A stretch of 37,964 nt of DNA from NCBI GenBank assembly GCA_050248375.1, contig JBFWSL010000004.1, positions 1 through 37,964 of the forward strand. The letters are read 5' to 3'. This DNA is from JAYZVT01 sp050248375. GTDB taxonomy: Bacteria; Pseudomonadota; Alphaproteobacteria; Rhizobiales; Methyloligellaceae. The position numbers were made by a program, and so were the translations under genes. The notes under the pieces were generated by a model that saw nothing but the letters and a program-made list of their open reading frames with translations, searched no databases and was not told the origin of the DNA. Of the stretch, positions 24,878-34,171 are shown piece by piece; within the stretch, counting starts at the first letter, position 1, and every line of letters starts with the position of its first letter.

Positions 24878-25140
24878 TGCTACGTGTCGTTTTCGTCAAC
24901 TTCCTGATGTTCCTGCTGCCGTTCCTGGTCTACGCGGCTTTTATGATCGCGACGGGGCGGCGCAAGGTCGGCGAGGGCCTGTGGACGGACGCGCCCCTCA
25001 AGTGGCTCTTCGTTACCGGCCTCGGCCTCATGTTGATCGCGGTGGGATTGCTGATCTCCTTCACCGGCGGCGATCCGGGCGGCAGCTACGAGCCGCCGCA
25101 CATGGAAAACGGCGTCATCAAGCCGGGACGCATCAACTAG
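24877..25140 (+). CDS. Small membrane protein, DUF6111-like
   Basis: An 87-residue protein with two membrane segments: MLRVVFVNFLMFLLPFLVYA near the N-terminus and LKWLFVTGLGLMLIAVGLLI in the middle. A short tail GGSYEPPHMENGVIKPGRIN follows; the P(P)HMENGxxxPGx ending fits the DUF6111 family seen next to CCA-adding enzymes in Alphaproteobacteria. The start is taken as the ATG overlapping the upstream stop (TGATG); an in-frame GTG at 24862 is an alternative. The function is unknown. Confidence 0.72.
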   Translation: MLRVVFVNFLMFLLPFLVYAAFMIATGRRKVGEGLWTDAPLKWLFVTGLGLMLIAVGLLISFTGGDPGGSYEPPHMENGVIKPGRIN

Positions 25141-25153
25141 GACGCGAGGCGCG

Positions 25154-26413
25154 ATGGCCGACGCAGCGCAGCACAGACCGTCTCTCGCGGGCGCGCCCTG
25201 GCTGACGCCCGCGCGGACGCAAGCCGTGTTCGCCGCGCTTGGCGCGAAGGGGCACGGTGTCCGCGCGGTGGGCGGCGCCGTGCGCAACGGCCTGCTCGGC
25301 CTTGATGTCGCCGAGGTTGATCTGGCGACGACGGCGACGCCGGAAGAGGTCGTCGATCTGGCCGCCGCCGCAGGGTTGAAGGCGGTGCCCACGGGCATCG
25401 AGCATGGGACCGTCACCGTCGTCAGCGAGGGGCAGCCCTACGAGGTGACGACGCTGCGGCGGGACGTGGAGACATACGGCCGCAAGGCGAAGGTCGCCTT
25501 CACCGACGACTGGACCGCCGACGCAGCGCGGCGGGACTTCACCATGAATGCGCTCTACGCGGACGCCGACGGGACGGTGCACGATCCGCTCGGCGGCCTG
25601 GCCGACCTGAGGGCGGGCCGCGTGCGCTTCATCGGCGAGGCGCGCGAGCGCATCCGCGAGGATTACCTTCGCATTCTGCGCTTCTTCCGTTTCAACGCCC
25701 GCTTCGGCGAGCCGCCCTTCGACGCGGCGGGGCTTTCCGCCTGCGTGCGGGAGCGCGCCGGGCTGGCCGGGCTGTCGGGCGAGCGGGTGCGCATGGAACT
25801 GCTGAAGCTGCTGGCGGCGAAGGGTGCCGTGGCGGTGCTGGAGGCGATGTTCGGCCATGGCCTGCTGGTGGACGTGCTGGGCGGCGTGCCCCTGCTGCCG
25901 CGGCTGTCGCGGCTCACGGCCATCGAGGCGGGGCTCGGGCTGGACCCCGATCCGATGCGGCGGCTGTCGGCGCTGGCTGTCCTGGTGCCCGAGGACGCGG
26001 AACGGCTGGGCAGCCGGCTGAAACTCTCCAACCGCGAGCAGGCCGCGCTGGAGGCCGCGGCGGGCTGGCGCGCGTTCGATCCACGGCCCGCCGGGACGCA
26101 GGCGAAGGTATCGCTGTACCGGCTCGGCGGCGACCGCTATTCGCGTGCCGTGCTGCAGGCCTGGGCGCAATCGGGAGCGGCGGCGGACGACGCCGGCTGG
26201 CGTCTACTGGCGGAGCTGCCCGGGCGCTGGACGGCGCCGGAATTTCCCCTGCGCGGCGCGGACCTTGTCGAGCTCGGGCTGGAAAAGGGGCCGCGGGTGG
26301 GGCTGCTGATGAAGGAACTGGAAGAGGCCTGGATCGATTCAGGCATGGGAGGGACGCGCGAGGATATGCTCGGCCAGGCGCGCGCCGCCCTCGGGAAAGG
26401 AAGCAGGACATGA
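25154..26413 (+). CDS. CCA tRNA nucleotidyltransferase (poly(A) polymerase-type)
   Basis: A 419-residue class II CCA-adding enzyme or relative. The nucleotidyltransferase head holds VRAVGGAVRNGLLG (about 36-49) and EVDLATTATPEEV, in which the catalytic carboxylates are expected, though the usual DxD reads EVDLA here. Next come RRDFTMNALYADADG, the RNA-binding region DPLGGLADLRAGRVRFIG and RIREDYLRILRFFRFNARFG. The last 150 residues form a helical tail. It adds or repairs the 3' CCA end of tRNAs. The ATG at 25154 follows the DUF6111-like gene by 13 bases. The stop overlaps the next ATG (ATGA). Confidence 0.88.
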   Translation: MADAAQHRPSLAGAPWLTPARTQAVFAALGAKGHGVRAVGGAVRNGLLGLDVAEVDLATTATPEEVVDLAAAAGLKAVPTGIEHGTVTVVSEGQPYEVTTLRRDVETYGRKAKVAFTDDWTADAARRDFTMNALYADADGTVHDPLGGLADLRAGRVRFIGEARERIREDYLRILRFFRFNARFGEPPFDAAGLSACVRERAGLAGLSGERVRMELLKLLAAKGAVAVLEAMFGHGLLVDVLGGVPLLPRLSRLTAIEAGLGLDPDPMRRLSALAVLVPEDAERLGSRLKLSNREQAALEAAAGWRAFDPRPAGTQAKVSLYRLGGDRYSRAVLQAWAQSGAAADDAGWRLLAELPGRWTAPEFPLRGADLVELGLEKGPRVGLLMKELEEAWIDSGMGGTREDMLGQARAALGKGSRT

Positions 26414-26652
26414 ACCCGGACAACGATGCCGAACGCGATCGGCGCCACCGGAACGTCAAGATCGTCATCGGCCTGGCGGCGCTGCTGAGCGTCGCCGTCG
26501 GGCTGCTGCTGTATGTCTTCGCGGAGCAGATCGGCTACGACCAGGAGACGGCCCGCTTTGTCGCCATCGCCTTCCTGGTCGCCGGCTTCGGCGATTACCT
26601 CGTGCTGCGCTACTGGGACCGGCTGACGGCGCGGTCCCGCAATCGGGAGTAG
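26410..26652 (+). CDS. Small two-span membrane protein, uncharacterised
   Basis: An 80-residue protein with a charged N-terminus (about 1-17) and two hydrophobic segments (about 17-38 and 50-65), then a basic tail. The ATG overlaps the CCA enzyme stop by four bases, so translation is likely coupled. I do not recognise the family. Three prime convergent with the glutamate transporter operon (nine-base spacer). Confidence 0.65.
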   Translation: MNPDNDAERDRRHRNVKIVIGLAALLSVAVGLLLYVFAEQIGYDQETARFVAIAFLVAGFGDYLVLRYWDRLTARSRNRE

Positions 26653-26661
26653 GCGCGCGCC

Positions 26662-27390
26662 TCAGTGCTGCAGGATCTTGGACAGGAACTGCTGCGCCCG
26701 CTCGCCGCGCTGGGTGCCGAAGAATTCCTCCTTGCCGCAGTTCTCCTCGATGCGGCCCTCGTCCATGAAGACGACGCGGTCGGCCACCTTGCGGGCGAAT
26801 CCCATCTCGTGGGTCACCACCATCATGGTCATGCCCTCGCGGGCGAGCTCGACCATCACGTCCAGCACCTCGTTGATCATCTCCGGGTCGAGCGCCGAGG
26901 TCGGTTCGTCGAACAGCATGGCGATTGGGTCCATGGCGAGGGCGCGGGCTATGGCCACGCGCTGCTGCTGGCCGCCGGAAAGCTGCGCGGGATACTTGTC
27001 CGCCTGATCGGAAAGACCGACGCGCTCCAGCAGGGCCTTGCCGCGCCCGGTCGATTCCTCCGCGTTGCGCCCCAGCACCTTGGTCTGGGCGAGACGGATG
27101 TTGTCCATGACCGTGATGTGCGGAAACAGCTCGAAGTTCTGGAACACCATGCCGATGCGCGAGCGCAGCCTGGGCAGGTTCGTGGACCTGTCGCCCACCG
27201 AGATGCCATCGACGGTGATGCTGCCCTTCTGGAAGGGCTCCAGGCCGTTGACGCATTTGATCAGGGTCGACTTGCCCGATCCCGACGGACCGCAGATCAC
27301 CACGACCTCGCCCTTGGCGACACTGGTGGTGCAGTCCTTCAGGACCTGGAACTCGCCGTACCACTTGCTGACGTCATTCATCTCGATCAC
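26662..27390 (-). CDS. gltL: Amino acid ABC transporter ATPase (glutamate/aspartate type)
   Basis: A 242-residue ABC ATPase. Walker A GPSGSGKST (34-42), the ABC signature LSGGQQQR (137-144), Walker B AMLFDEP (157-163) and the switch histidine region VVTHEMGFA are present. Polar amino acid importers of the GlnQ/GltL/AapP type have this length and sequence. It powers uptake through the two permeases encoded upstream. The start overlaps the permease stop; the codon is GTG at 27390, with an in-frame ATG at 27381 as an alternative giving MNDVSKW. The gene symbol is assigned from the order of the cluster, not from a measured substrate. Confidence 0.88.
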   Translation of the reverse strand: MIEMNDVSKWYGEFQVLKDCTTSVAKGEVVVICGPSGSGKSTLIKCVNGLEPFQKGSITVDGISVGDRSTNLPRLRSRIGMVFQNFELFPHITVMDNIRLAQTKVLGRNAEESTGRGKALLERVGLSDQADKYPAQLSGGQQQRVAIARALAMDPIAMLFDEPTSALDPEMINEVLDVMVELAREGMTMMVVTHEMGFARKVADRVVFMDEGRIEENCGKEEFFGTQRGERAQQFLSKILQH

Positions 27391-28046
27391 AGCGCGTATT
27401 TCCTCTGCAGACGCTTCACGAGCAGCGAGCCGGTCAGGCAGATGGCGAAGTAGACCAGCGCCACGGTAGTGAACATTTCAATGATGCGGTTCTCGCGGTT
27501 GGCGATGAGGTCGGCGCTGACGAGGAAGTCCTTCACGCCGACGACGTAGACCAGCGAGGTGTCCTGGAACAGGATGATGGCCTGGGTGAGCAGCACGGGC
27601 ACCATGTTGCGGAAGGCCTGCGGCAGGACCACGTAGCGCATGTTCTGCGCATAGGTCAGGCCGAGCGCCTTGCCGGCGTTTACCTGGTCGCGCCGCACGC
27701 TCTGAATGCCCGCCCGGATGATCTCGCAGTAATAGGCGGCCTCGAACAGCACGAAGGCGATGAGCACCGAGTAGAAGCCGCCGACCGGCCGGCCGAGGAT
27801 GATCGGCACCAGGAAATAGAACCAGAAGATGACCAGGATGAGCGGCATGGAACGGAAGAAGTTCACATAGCCGCCTGCGGTCATGGACAGCGGGGCGAAG
27901 CCGGAAAGCCGCGCCAGCGCCAGCAGCGTGCCGAGCAGCATGCCGCCGACGATGGCGCACAGGGTAAGCAGGAAAGTGACCTGCAGTCCCTGCCAGAGGA
28001 AGGGAATGCTCTTGAGGACGACCCCGGTGTCGAATCCCGCGAACAT
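27387..28046 (-). CDS. gltK: Amino acid ABC transporter permease (GltK type)
   Basis: A 219-residue inner-membrane permease with about five membrane segments. The EAA loop, which docks the ATPase, reads EAAYYCEIIRAGIQSVRRDQVNAGKALGL. The first residues (FDTGVVLKSIPFLWQGLQVTF) match the His/Glu/Gln/Arg/opine family of polar amino acid permeases. Its ATG immediately follows the stop of the other permease with no gap (TAG then ATG), and its stop overlaps gltL by four bases. Confidence 0.87.
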   Translation of the reverse strand: MFAGFDTGVVLKSIPFLWQGLQVTFLLTLCAIVGGMLLGTLLALARLSGFAPLSMTAGGYVNFFRSMPLILVIFWFYFLVPIILGRPVGGFYSVLIAFVLFEAAYYCEIIRAGIQSVRRDQVNAGKALGLTYAQNMRYVVLPQAFRNMVPVLLTQAIILFQDTSLVYVVGVKDFLVSADLIANRENRIIEMFTTVALVYFAICLTGSLLVKRLQRKYAL

Positions 28047-28769
28047 CTACTTCGCCCCCAGCGAGATCATGCCCGGCACGGCGGTGCGGCTCTCCAGCAC
28101 GCGCATGAAGGTCATGACGATGAAGGTGACGAGGCAGTAGAGCGCGGTGGCGCAGGCGAAGGCCTCGAAACCCTGGAAGGTGTATTCCTCGATCTGGCGC
28201 GCCTGGGCGGTCAGCTCCAGCACGCCGATGGTCAGCGCCAGCGAGGAGTTCTTGAAGATGGTGAGGAACTCGCTGGTCAGCGGCGGCACCATGATGCGAT
28301 AGCCCACGGGCAGCAGCACGTAGCGGTAGACCTGCGCCGGGGTCAGGCCCATGGCGAGCCCGGCGTTGCGCTGGCCCTGGCCGATGGATTCGATTCCCGA
28401 GCGCACCTGCTCGGCGATGCGAGAGGCGGTGTAGAGGCCGAGGCAGACGGCGGCGGTGGTGAATTGGGGAAGCGGCAGCTCGCGCTTCACCCACATGCCC
28501 GCCTCCTGGGGCAGAAGCTCCGGGAAGACGAAATACCAGAGGAACATCTGCACCAGCAGCGGGATGTTCCGGAATATCTCGACATAGACGCCGGCGATGC
28601 CGCGCAGGAGCGGGCTCGACGTGGTGCGCATGATGCCGAGCACGGAGCCCAGGCTGAAGGCGATGATCCACGCCAGCGAGGATACGGCCAGCGTCCAGCC
28701 GAATCCGGAGACGATCCAGCCGAAATAGGGATCCTCGAGGAGTATGCCCCAATTCCAGTTGTAGTTCAT
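28047..28769 (-). CDS. gltJ: Amino acid ABC transporter permease (GltJ type)
   Basis: A 240-residue permease, slightly longer than its partner as in GltJ/GltK pairs. The extra N-terminal stretch NYNWNWGILLEDPYFGWIVSG is typical of GltJ-like proteins. The EAA loop region is SRIAEQVRSGIESIGQGQRNAGLAMGL. It forms a heterodimer with the downstream permease. A strong hairpin separates it from the binding-protein gene upstream. Confidence 0.87.
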   Translation of the reverse strand: MNYNWNWGILLEDPYFGWIVSGFGWTLAVSSLAWIIAFSLGSVLGIMRTTSSPLLRGIAGVYVEIFRNIPLLVQMFLWYFVFPELLPQEAGMWVKRELPLPQFTTAAVCLGLYTASRIAEQVRSGIESIGQGQRNAGLAMGLTPAQVYRYVLLPVGYRIMVPPLTSEFLTIFKNSSLALTIGVLELTAQARQIEEYTFQGFEAFACATALYCLVTFIVMTFMRVLESRTAVPGMISLGAK

Positions 28770-28815
28770 GCGGACCTGCCCTCCCCCTCAGGTTGCGTCC
28801 TGCACGACTGCGGGA

Positions 28816-28846
28816 CGGGCGGGCCGGAAGCTGTCCGGCCCGCCCG
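28816..28846 (-). other. Strong intercistronic hairpin between gltI and gltJ
   Basis: Perfect 13-bp arms CGGGCGGGCCGGA (28816-28828) and TCCGGCCCGCCCG (28834-28846) with loop AGCTG. No T run follows on the minus strand. It lies between the binding protein and permease genes, where such hairpins usually protect the binding-protein mRNA or reduce downstream expression, so the binding protein is made in excess. Confidence 0.7.
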
Positions 28847-28861
28847 CCGTTATCGGTCCGG

Positions 28862-29746
28862 CTAGTGCGGAAGCGCCTGGATCTCGAACGCCTTCGTCAG
28901 CGTGTCGCTCGGCGGCATGTTGATCTTGGTCGGGCCCGGATTGAACCACTTGTTGTAGATCTTCATGAGTTCGCCCGAGCGCATCATGTCGGCGACGACC
29001 ACCGTGCCGAGGCGGCGGAAGGTGGAGTCGTTGCGCGGCACCATGACGCCGTAGGGGTCGTAGCTCAGGAATTCACCGACCACTTCCCACTGCGAGGGGT
29101 CCTTGGCCTTGGAAATGAGGCCGTAGAGCAGCACGTCGTCGGAGGCGTAGGCGTCGACGCGGCCGGTCTCCATGGCCAGCCAGCCCTGGGGATGGTCCTT
29201 GACCATCTCGTAGTCGATCTGGATGCCCTTGGCTTCGGCGGCGGCCTTGAAGGCCTTCTCGTTGGTGGTGCCGAGCGACATGGCGGCGCGCTTGCCCTTC
29301 ATGTCCTCGATGCTCTTGATGCCGGAACCCTTCTTCACCGCGATCTTGGTGCCGGTGATGAAGGTGATGGGCAGGTAGTCCACCTGCTTCTGGCGGGTCA
29401 GGTTGTTGGTGGTGGAGCCGCATTCCATGTCGATGGTGCCATTGGCCATCAGCGGAATGCGGGTCTGGGACGTCACGGGCACGAACTTGACCTTGAGGTC
29501 GCCGAGGCCGAGTTCCGTCTTAACGGCGTCCACGACTTTCATGCAGATGTCGATGGAATAGCCTTGGGGCTTCTGGTCGTCGCCCATGAAGGAGAAGGGG
29601 ATCGAGGCCTCGCGATGGCCCACATTCACCTCGCCGCGCTCCTTGATACGCTTGAGAACCGGAGAGTCGTCATTTGCCTCCGACGGGGCGGAGCCGAAAG
29701 CCAGCAGCGCGAGAGCTGCCATCAACAAACTGATTTTCTTAAGCAT
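28862..29746 (-). CDS. gltI: Periplasmic glutamate/aspartate-type binding protein
   Basis: A 294-residue solute-binding protein of family 3. A signal peptide (MLKKISLLMAALALLAFG, cut near residue 24 after SEA) exports it. The mature part has HREASIPFSFMGDDQKPQGYS, DICMKVVDAVKTELG, TSQTRIPLMANGTIDMECGSTTN (the GltI-type ligand motif) and DVLLYGLI. It delivers glutamate/aspartate or a related dicarboxylic amino acid to the permeases. The GAGGTG ribosome site precedes the ATG by five bases. Immediately upstream lies a perfect 16-bp palindrome. Confidence 0.88.
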   Translation of the reverse strand: MLKKISLLMAALALLAFGSAPSEANDDSPVLKRIKERGEVNVGHREASIPFSFMGDDQKPQGYSIDICMKVVDAVKTELGLGDLKVKFVPVTSQTRIPLMANGTIDMECGSTTNNLTRQKQVDYLPITFITGTKIAVKKGSGIKSIEDMKGKRAAMSLGTTNEKAFKAAAEAKGIQIDYEMVKDHPQGWLAMETGRVDAYASDDVLLYGLISKAKDPSQWEVVGEFLSYDPYGVMVPRNDSTFRRLGTVVVADMMRSGELMKIYNKWFNPGPTKINMPPSDTLTKAFEIQALPH

Positions 29747-29759
29747 TTTTCACCTCACT

Positions 29760-29775
29760 ATGACGCTAGCGTCAT
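29760..29775. promoter_or_regulatory. Perfect 16-bp palindrome, candidate operator of the glt operon
   Basis: ATGACGCTAGCGTCAT (29760-29775) ends 13 bases before the gltI start, abutting the GAGGTG ribosome site. A perfectly symmetric sequence of this length at a ribosome site and near the transcription start is a good operator candidate for a dimeric regulator, or it could hairpin the 5' end of the mRNA. No regulator gene lies beside it. Confidence 0.5.
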
Positions 29776-29779
29776 CCCA

Positions 29780-29820
29780 CGCTGCAGGAATGCAGCGATT
29801 GTCCCTGTTGGCGGGACGAT
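29780..29820. promoter_or_regulatory. Two further inverted repeats in the gltI/peptidase spacer
   Basis: CGCTGCA (29780-29786) and TGCAGCG (29791-29797) form a 7-bp stem with loop GGAA. ATTGTCCC (29798-29805) and GGGACGAT (29813-29820) form an 8-bp stem with one G/T mismatch. Together with the 16-bp palindrome they fill half of the 150-base spacer. Confidence 0.45.
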
Positions 29821-29848
29821 AGTACTGTGCCAGTTGAGCATAATCCAG

Positions 29849-29870
29849 CGGCAGAGTTCTGCCGTTTTTT
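29849..29870 (+). terminator. Leader terminator-like hairpin before the M29-like gene
   Basis: CGGCAG (29849-29854), loop AGTT and CTGCCG (29859-29864) are followed directly by six T. This is a textbook intrinsic terminator shape, 26 bases before the ATG at 29897 on the same strand. No + gene ends upstream, so if transcribed it would act as an attenuator in the leader, or the gene has a promoter downstream of it. Confidence 0.5.
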
Positions 29871-29896
29871 CTGTCAGCGGAGCACAAATTCCACCC

Positions 29897-30889
29897 ATGA
29901 GCGAGACAATGAAACTGGCGCGTATGGCGGCGGGCGCGCAAAAGCTGGTCAAAGTCTGTGCGAATGTGCAGCCGGGCGAGAACGCGCTGGTGGTCACCGA
30001 CATGGCGCAGGACTTCACGCTGGCCCAGGCGCTGGCGGCGGCCCTGTCGGCGGCGGGAGCGGTTCCGCAGGTGCTGATCACCTCCGCGGTGAAGCTGGAC
30101 TCCGGGGAGCCCCCGGCGCCGGTGTCGGCGGCGATGAAGGCCGCGGATGTGGTGTTCACGCCGGTGAGCGTCTCGATAACCCATACCGGCGCGGTGAAGG
30201 ACGCCTGCGCGGGCGGCACGCGCATCGTGGCGCTGACGCAATGGACGGCCGGGATGATGATGGGCGGCGGCATCGACGCGGACTTCGCGGCCATCGAGCC
30301 GTCGGTGCTCAAGGTGGCGAAGGTCTGGGACAAGGGCGAGACGGTGCGCGTGACCACGAAGGCGGGCACCGATCTCACGCTCGATATCCGCGGCCGGCTG
30401 GGCACTCCCCATGCCAAGACAGGCATCGTGCGCAAGGGCGAGTTCCATCCGGTGCCCGATATCGAGTCTCCGGTGTCGCCGGTGACCGGGGAGGGCGTCA
30501 TAGTATGCGACGCCAGCATTCCCTATCTCGGGATCGGCGTGCCCGACCGGCCGGTCACGCTGACCGTCAGGAAGGGCAGGGTGGTGTCGGTCGAGGGCGG
30601 GCGCGCCGCCGACATCGTGCGCGCGTCCTGGGAGCGGATGAACGATCCCAACGTCTACAATGTGGCGGAGATCGGCATCGGGATGAACCCGCATTGCCGG
30701 CTGATCGGGGTGATGCTGGAGGACGAGGGCGTCGCCTCCACCTGCCATATAGGCGTGGGCACCAGCATCACGCTCGGCGGCACGGTCAAGGCGGCGTGTC
30801 ACTACGATTTCATCATGCATGACCCCACCATCGTGGTGGACGGAAACATGCTGATGGATGCGGGCAAGCTGGCCATTCCCGCCGACTGA
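29897..30889 (+). CDS. M29 aminopeptidase-like / NicX-like metalloenzyme
   Basis: A 330-residue protein of the superfamily containing aminopeptidase T (peptidase M29) and 2,5-dihydroxypyridine dioxygenase NicX. Candidate metal ligands are E258 (AEIGIG), H284 (CHIGVG), H302 and D304 (CHYDF); the H-x-D pair is shared by both families. NicX has a histidine at the position I align with E258, as I recall its ligands, so a peptidase-type site is slightly favoured. The ATG at 29897 has GGAG about 15 bases upstream. The frame is open far to the left, but conserved sequence begins here. It is divergent from the glutamate importer, and could process or import-link amino compounds; substrate unknown. 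NicX-like dioxygenase remains a possibility. Confidence 0.72.
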   Translation: MSETMKLARMAAGAQKLVKVCANVQPGENALVVTDMAQDFTLAQALAAALSAAGAVPQVLITSAVKLDSGEPPAPVSAAMKAADVVFTPVSVSITHTGAVKDACAGGTRIVALTQWTAGMMMGGGIDADFAAIEPSVLKVAKVWDKGETVRVTTKAGTDLTLDIRGRLGTPHAKTGIVRKGEFHPVPDIESPVSPVTGEGVIVCDASIPYLGIGVPDRPVTLTVRKGRVVSVEGGRAADIVRASWERMNDPNVYNVAEIGIGMNPHCRLIGVMLEDEGVASTCHIGVGTSITLGGTVKAACHYDFIMHDPTIVVDGNMLMDAGKLAIPAD

Positions 30890-30967
30890 GGGGTTTCCTG
30901 CCCCTGGCGCAGGGAACCCGCGCGGGCCCAGGTGCGTTTCTTTACCGATCAGAAGTGGAGAAGATCC

Positions 30968-31186
30968 ATGATGGACAGGACCGAACGCGAGCGCGTGCCG
31001 GACGATCCGATCCCGACGGAACGGTCGCCGGAAAGCGAGAAGAAGAAACACCGCCAGGAGAAGCTGGACGAGGCGCTGGAGGAATCCTTCCCGGCCAGCG
31101 ATCCGGTTTCCATGACCAATCCGAGCGTTCCGCGCTCCGACGAGAAGCCGCGCGACGGCAAGGAGAAAAAGAAGAAGCGCGAGTGA
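30968..31186 (+). CDS. Small hydrophilic ESFPASDP-type protein
   Basis: A 72-residue charged protein with no membrane segment. It carries LDEALEESFPASDPVS (38-53), a short motif that recurs at the C-terminal half of small proteins in many Alphaproteobacteria. The rest is rich in Lys, Glu and Pro and probably disordered. The GGAGAAG ribosome site lies just upstream of the ATG at 30968. The function is not known. Confidence 0.7.
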   Translation: MMDRTERERVPDDPIPTERSPESEKKKHRQEKLDEALEESFPASDPVSMTNPSVPRSDEKPRDGKEKKKKRE

Positions 31187-31204
31187 GACACCCGGCCGCG
31201 CGGC

Positions 31205-31906
31205 TTATACCACCGTGCCGAAGAGCTTGCCGATGGCGGCGGTGACCGCCAGGGCCAGCGCGCCCCAGAACGTCACCCGGGCAGTCGCCTTCACCACGTT
31301 GGCGCCGCCCGCCCTGGCGCCGATGGCGCCCAGCAGGGCCAGCGCGCCGAGCGAGGCGGCGGACACGGCGTAGGGCAGGAGATGCTGCGGCGATATCAGC
31401 ACGGCCAGCAAAGGCATGGCGGCGCCCGCGGAGAAGGTGGCGGCTGAAGTGAACGCCGCCTGGATAGGCCGTGCGACGGTGATCTCGGTGATGCCCAGCT
31501 CGTCGCGGGCGTGCGCGCCGAGCGCGTCCCTGGCCATGAGCTGGACGGCGACCTGGCGGGCGAGGGACGGGTCGAGACCGCGGCCCACGTAGATCTGCGT
31601 CAACTCCTCCCGCTCGGCCTCGGGGTCCTTCTTCAGTTCCTTCCATTCCCGGTCCAGCTCGGCCTTCTCGGTATCGGACTGCGAACTCACCGAGACATAT
31701 TCACCGGCTGCCATGGACATGGCGCCCGCAACGAGGCCGGCGATGCCGGCGATCAGTATATCGCCGCGCGACGCGGCGGCGGCGGCGACGCCCACGATCA
31801 GGCTGGCGGTGGAGACGATGCCGTCATTGGCGCCGAGCACGGCGGCGCGCAGCCAGCCGATGCGCTCAACCATATGTTCCTCGTGGTGGCGGCGGGCCAT
31901 GGGCAT
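31205..31906 (-). CDS. VIT1/CCC1 family protein
   Basis: A 233-residue membrane protein of the VIT1/CCC1 transporter family (Fe/Mn transport). The N-terminal region WLRAAVLGANDGIVSTASLIVGVAAA, AGLVAGAMSMAAGEYVSVSSQ and, after a cytosolic loop rich in Glu (the metal-binding region in VIT1), paired membrane segments near the end are the hallmarks. Five membrane segments are expected. It should move Fe2+ or Mn2+ out of the cytoplasm or into stores. AGGAGA precedes the ATG at 31906. Confidence 0.88.
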   Translation of the reverse strand: MPMARRHHEEHMVERIGWLRAAVLGANDGIVSTASLIVGVAAAAASRGDILIAGIAGLVAGAMSMAAGEYVSVSSQSDTEKAELDREWKELKKDPEAEREELTQIYVGRGLDPSLARQVAVQLMARDALGAHARDELGITEITVARPIQAAFTSAATFSAGAAMPLLAVLISPQHLLPYAVSAASLGALALLGAIGARAGGANVVKATARVTFWGALALAVTAAIGKLFGTVV

Positions 31907-31974
31907 TCTCCTTGGCTGGCGGAAGGGTCCGCGGTTTCGGCACGAAAGCGACTCAACGCGAATTCCGGGGGCCG

Positions 31975-32007
31975 GAAAAGAAGAAAGCCGCCCCGAAGGG
32001 CGGCTTT
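31975..32007 (-). terminator. Intrinsic terminator of groEL
   Basis: On the minus strand the arms AAAGCCGCC and GGCGGCTTT (31984-31992 and 31999-32007) form a nine-base-pair stem with a short loop, followed by TTCTTTTC-like T-rich sequence (31975-31983 read on the minus strand). It lies 30 bases after the groEL stop codon and fits a Rho-independent terminator for the groESL transcript. Confidence 0.85.
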
Positions 32008-32036
32008 CCGTCAGTCGTCTGCGAGGGTGGCGGACC

Positions 32037-33680
<1,644 letters not shown>

Positions 33681-33723
33681 TTCATCTAACTCCTTGCGAT
33701 TCAACCAATCGGTCTGGCAGCGG

Positions 33724-34038
33724 TCAGGCTGCGGCGCGAACCTTCGCGGCGGACTCGATCACGCCGAGAATGTCGCTTTCCTTCATGATGACGAGGTCCT
33801 CGCCATCGATCTTCACCTCGGTGCCGGACCATTTGCCGAAGAGGACGCGGTCGCCCGTCTTCACATCCAGCGGGGTCACCTCGCCCTTCTCGTTACGGGC
33901 GCCCGGGCCCACGGCGATCACTTCGCCCTGGATCGGCTTTTCCTTGGCCGTATCGGGAATGATGATGCCGCCCGCGGTCCTCTCGTCCTCGTCGGTGCGA
34001 CGGACCAGAACGCGGTCGTGCAGCGGCCGAAATTTCAT
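33724..34038 (-). CDS. groES: Co-chaperonin GroES (Hsp10)
   Basis: A 104-residue GroES: MKFRPLHDRVLVRRTDEDERTAGGIIIPDTAKEKP, then GEVIAVGPGARNEKG, KTGDRVLFGKWSGTEVKIDGEDLVIMKESDILGVIE. The mobile loop (GGIIIPDTA) that contacts GroEL is intact. The ATG at 34038 has GGAGG six bases upstream. A C-terminal extension of about nine Ala-rich residues is slightly longer than usual. Confidence 0.97.
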   Translation of the reverse strand: MKFRPLHDRVLVRRTDEDERTAGGIIIPDTAKEKPIQGEVIAVGPGARNEKGEVTPLDVKTGDRVLFGKWSGTEVKIDGEDLVIMKESDILGVIESAAKVRAAA

Positions 34039-34122
34039 TTCCAACCTCCATTTTCAAGCTGTCACTGGTTCAAGCGATGGAAAATCGAAGGACCCGGCAA
34101 AAGCCAGCGCCCTTCGCAGGCG

Positions 34123-34151
34123 CATTTAGGCAGCGCTGTTAGCACTGTCAA
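34123..34151 (-). promoter_or_regulatory. groES promoter (sigma-70 type)
   Basis: On the minus strand TTGACA (34151-34146) and TAAATG (34128-34123) are separated by exactly 17 bases. The -35 box matches the consensus perfectly and overlaps the CIRCE operator. The transcript would start near 34116, giving a leader of about 78 bases. Confidence 0.8.
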
Positions 34152-34165
34152 GATTTGAGTGCCAA
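34139..34165. promoter_or_regulatory. CIRCE element (HrcA operator)
   Basis: TTAGCACTG (34139-34147), nine bases, then GAGTGCCAA (34157-34165), against the consensus TTAGCACTC-N9-GAGTGCTAA: one difference in each arm. It overlaps the groES -35 box, so HrcA binding would block transcription; heat would release it. Confidence 0.85.
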
Positions 34166-34171
34166 AGATTG

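Noticed and set aside
30890..30925. A hairpin after the M29-like gene (GGGTTTCCTGC with GCAGGGAACCC)
   Set aside because: The stem has a mismatch and no T run follows, so it was not listed as a terminator.
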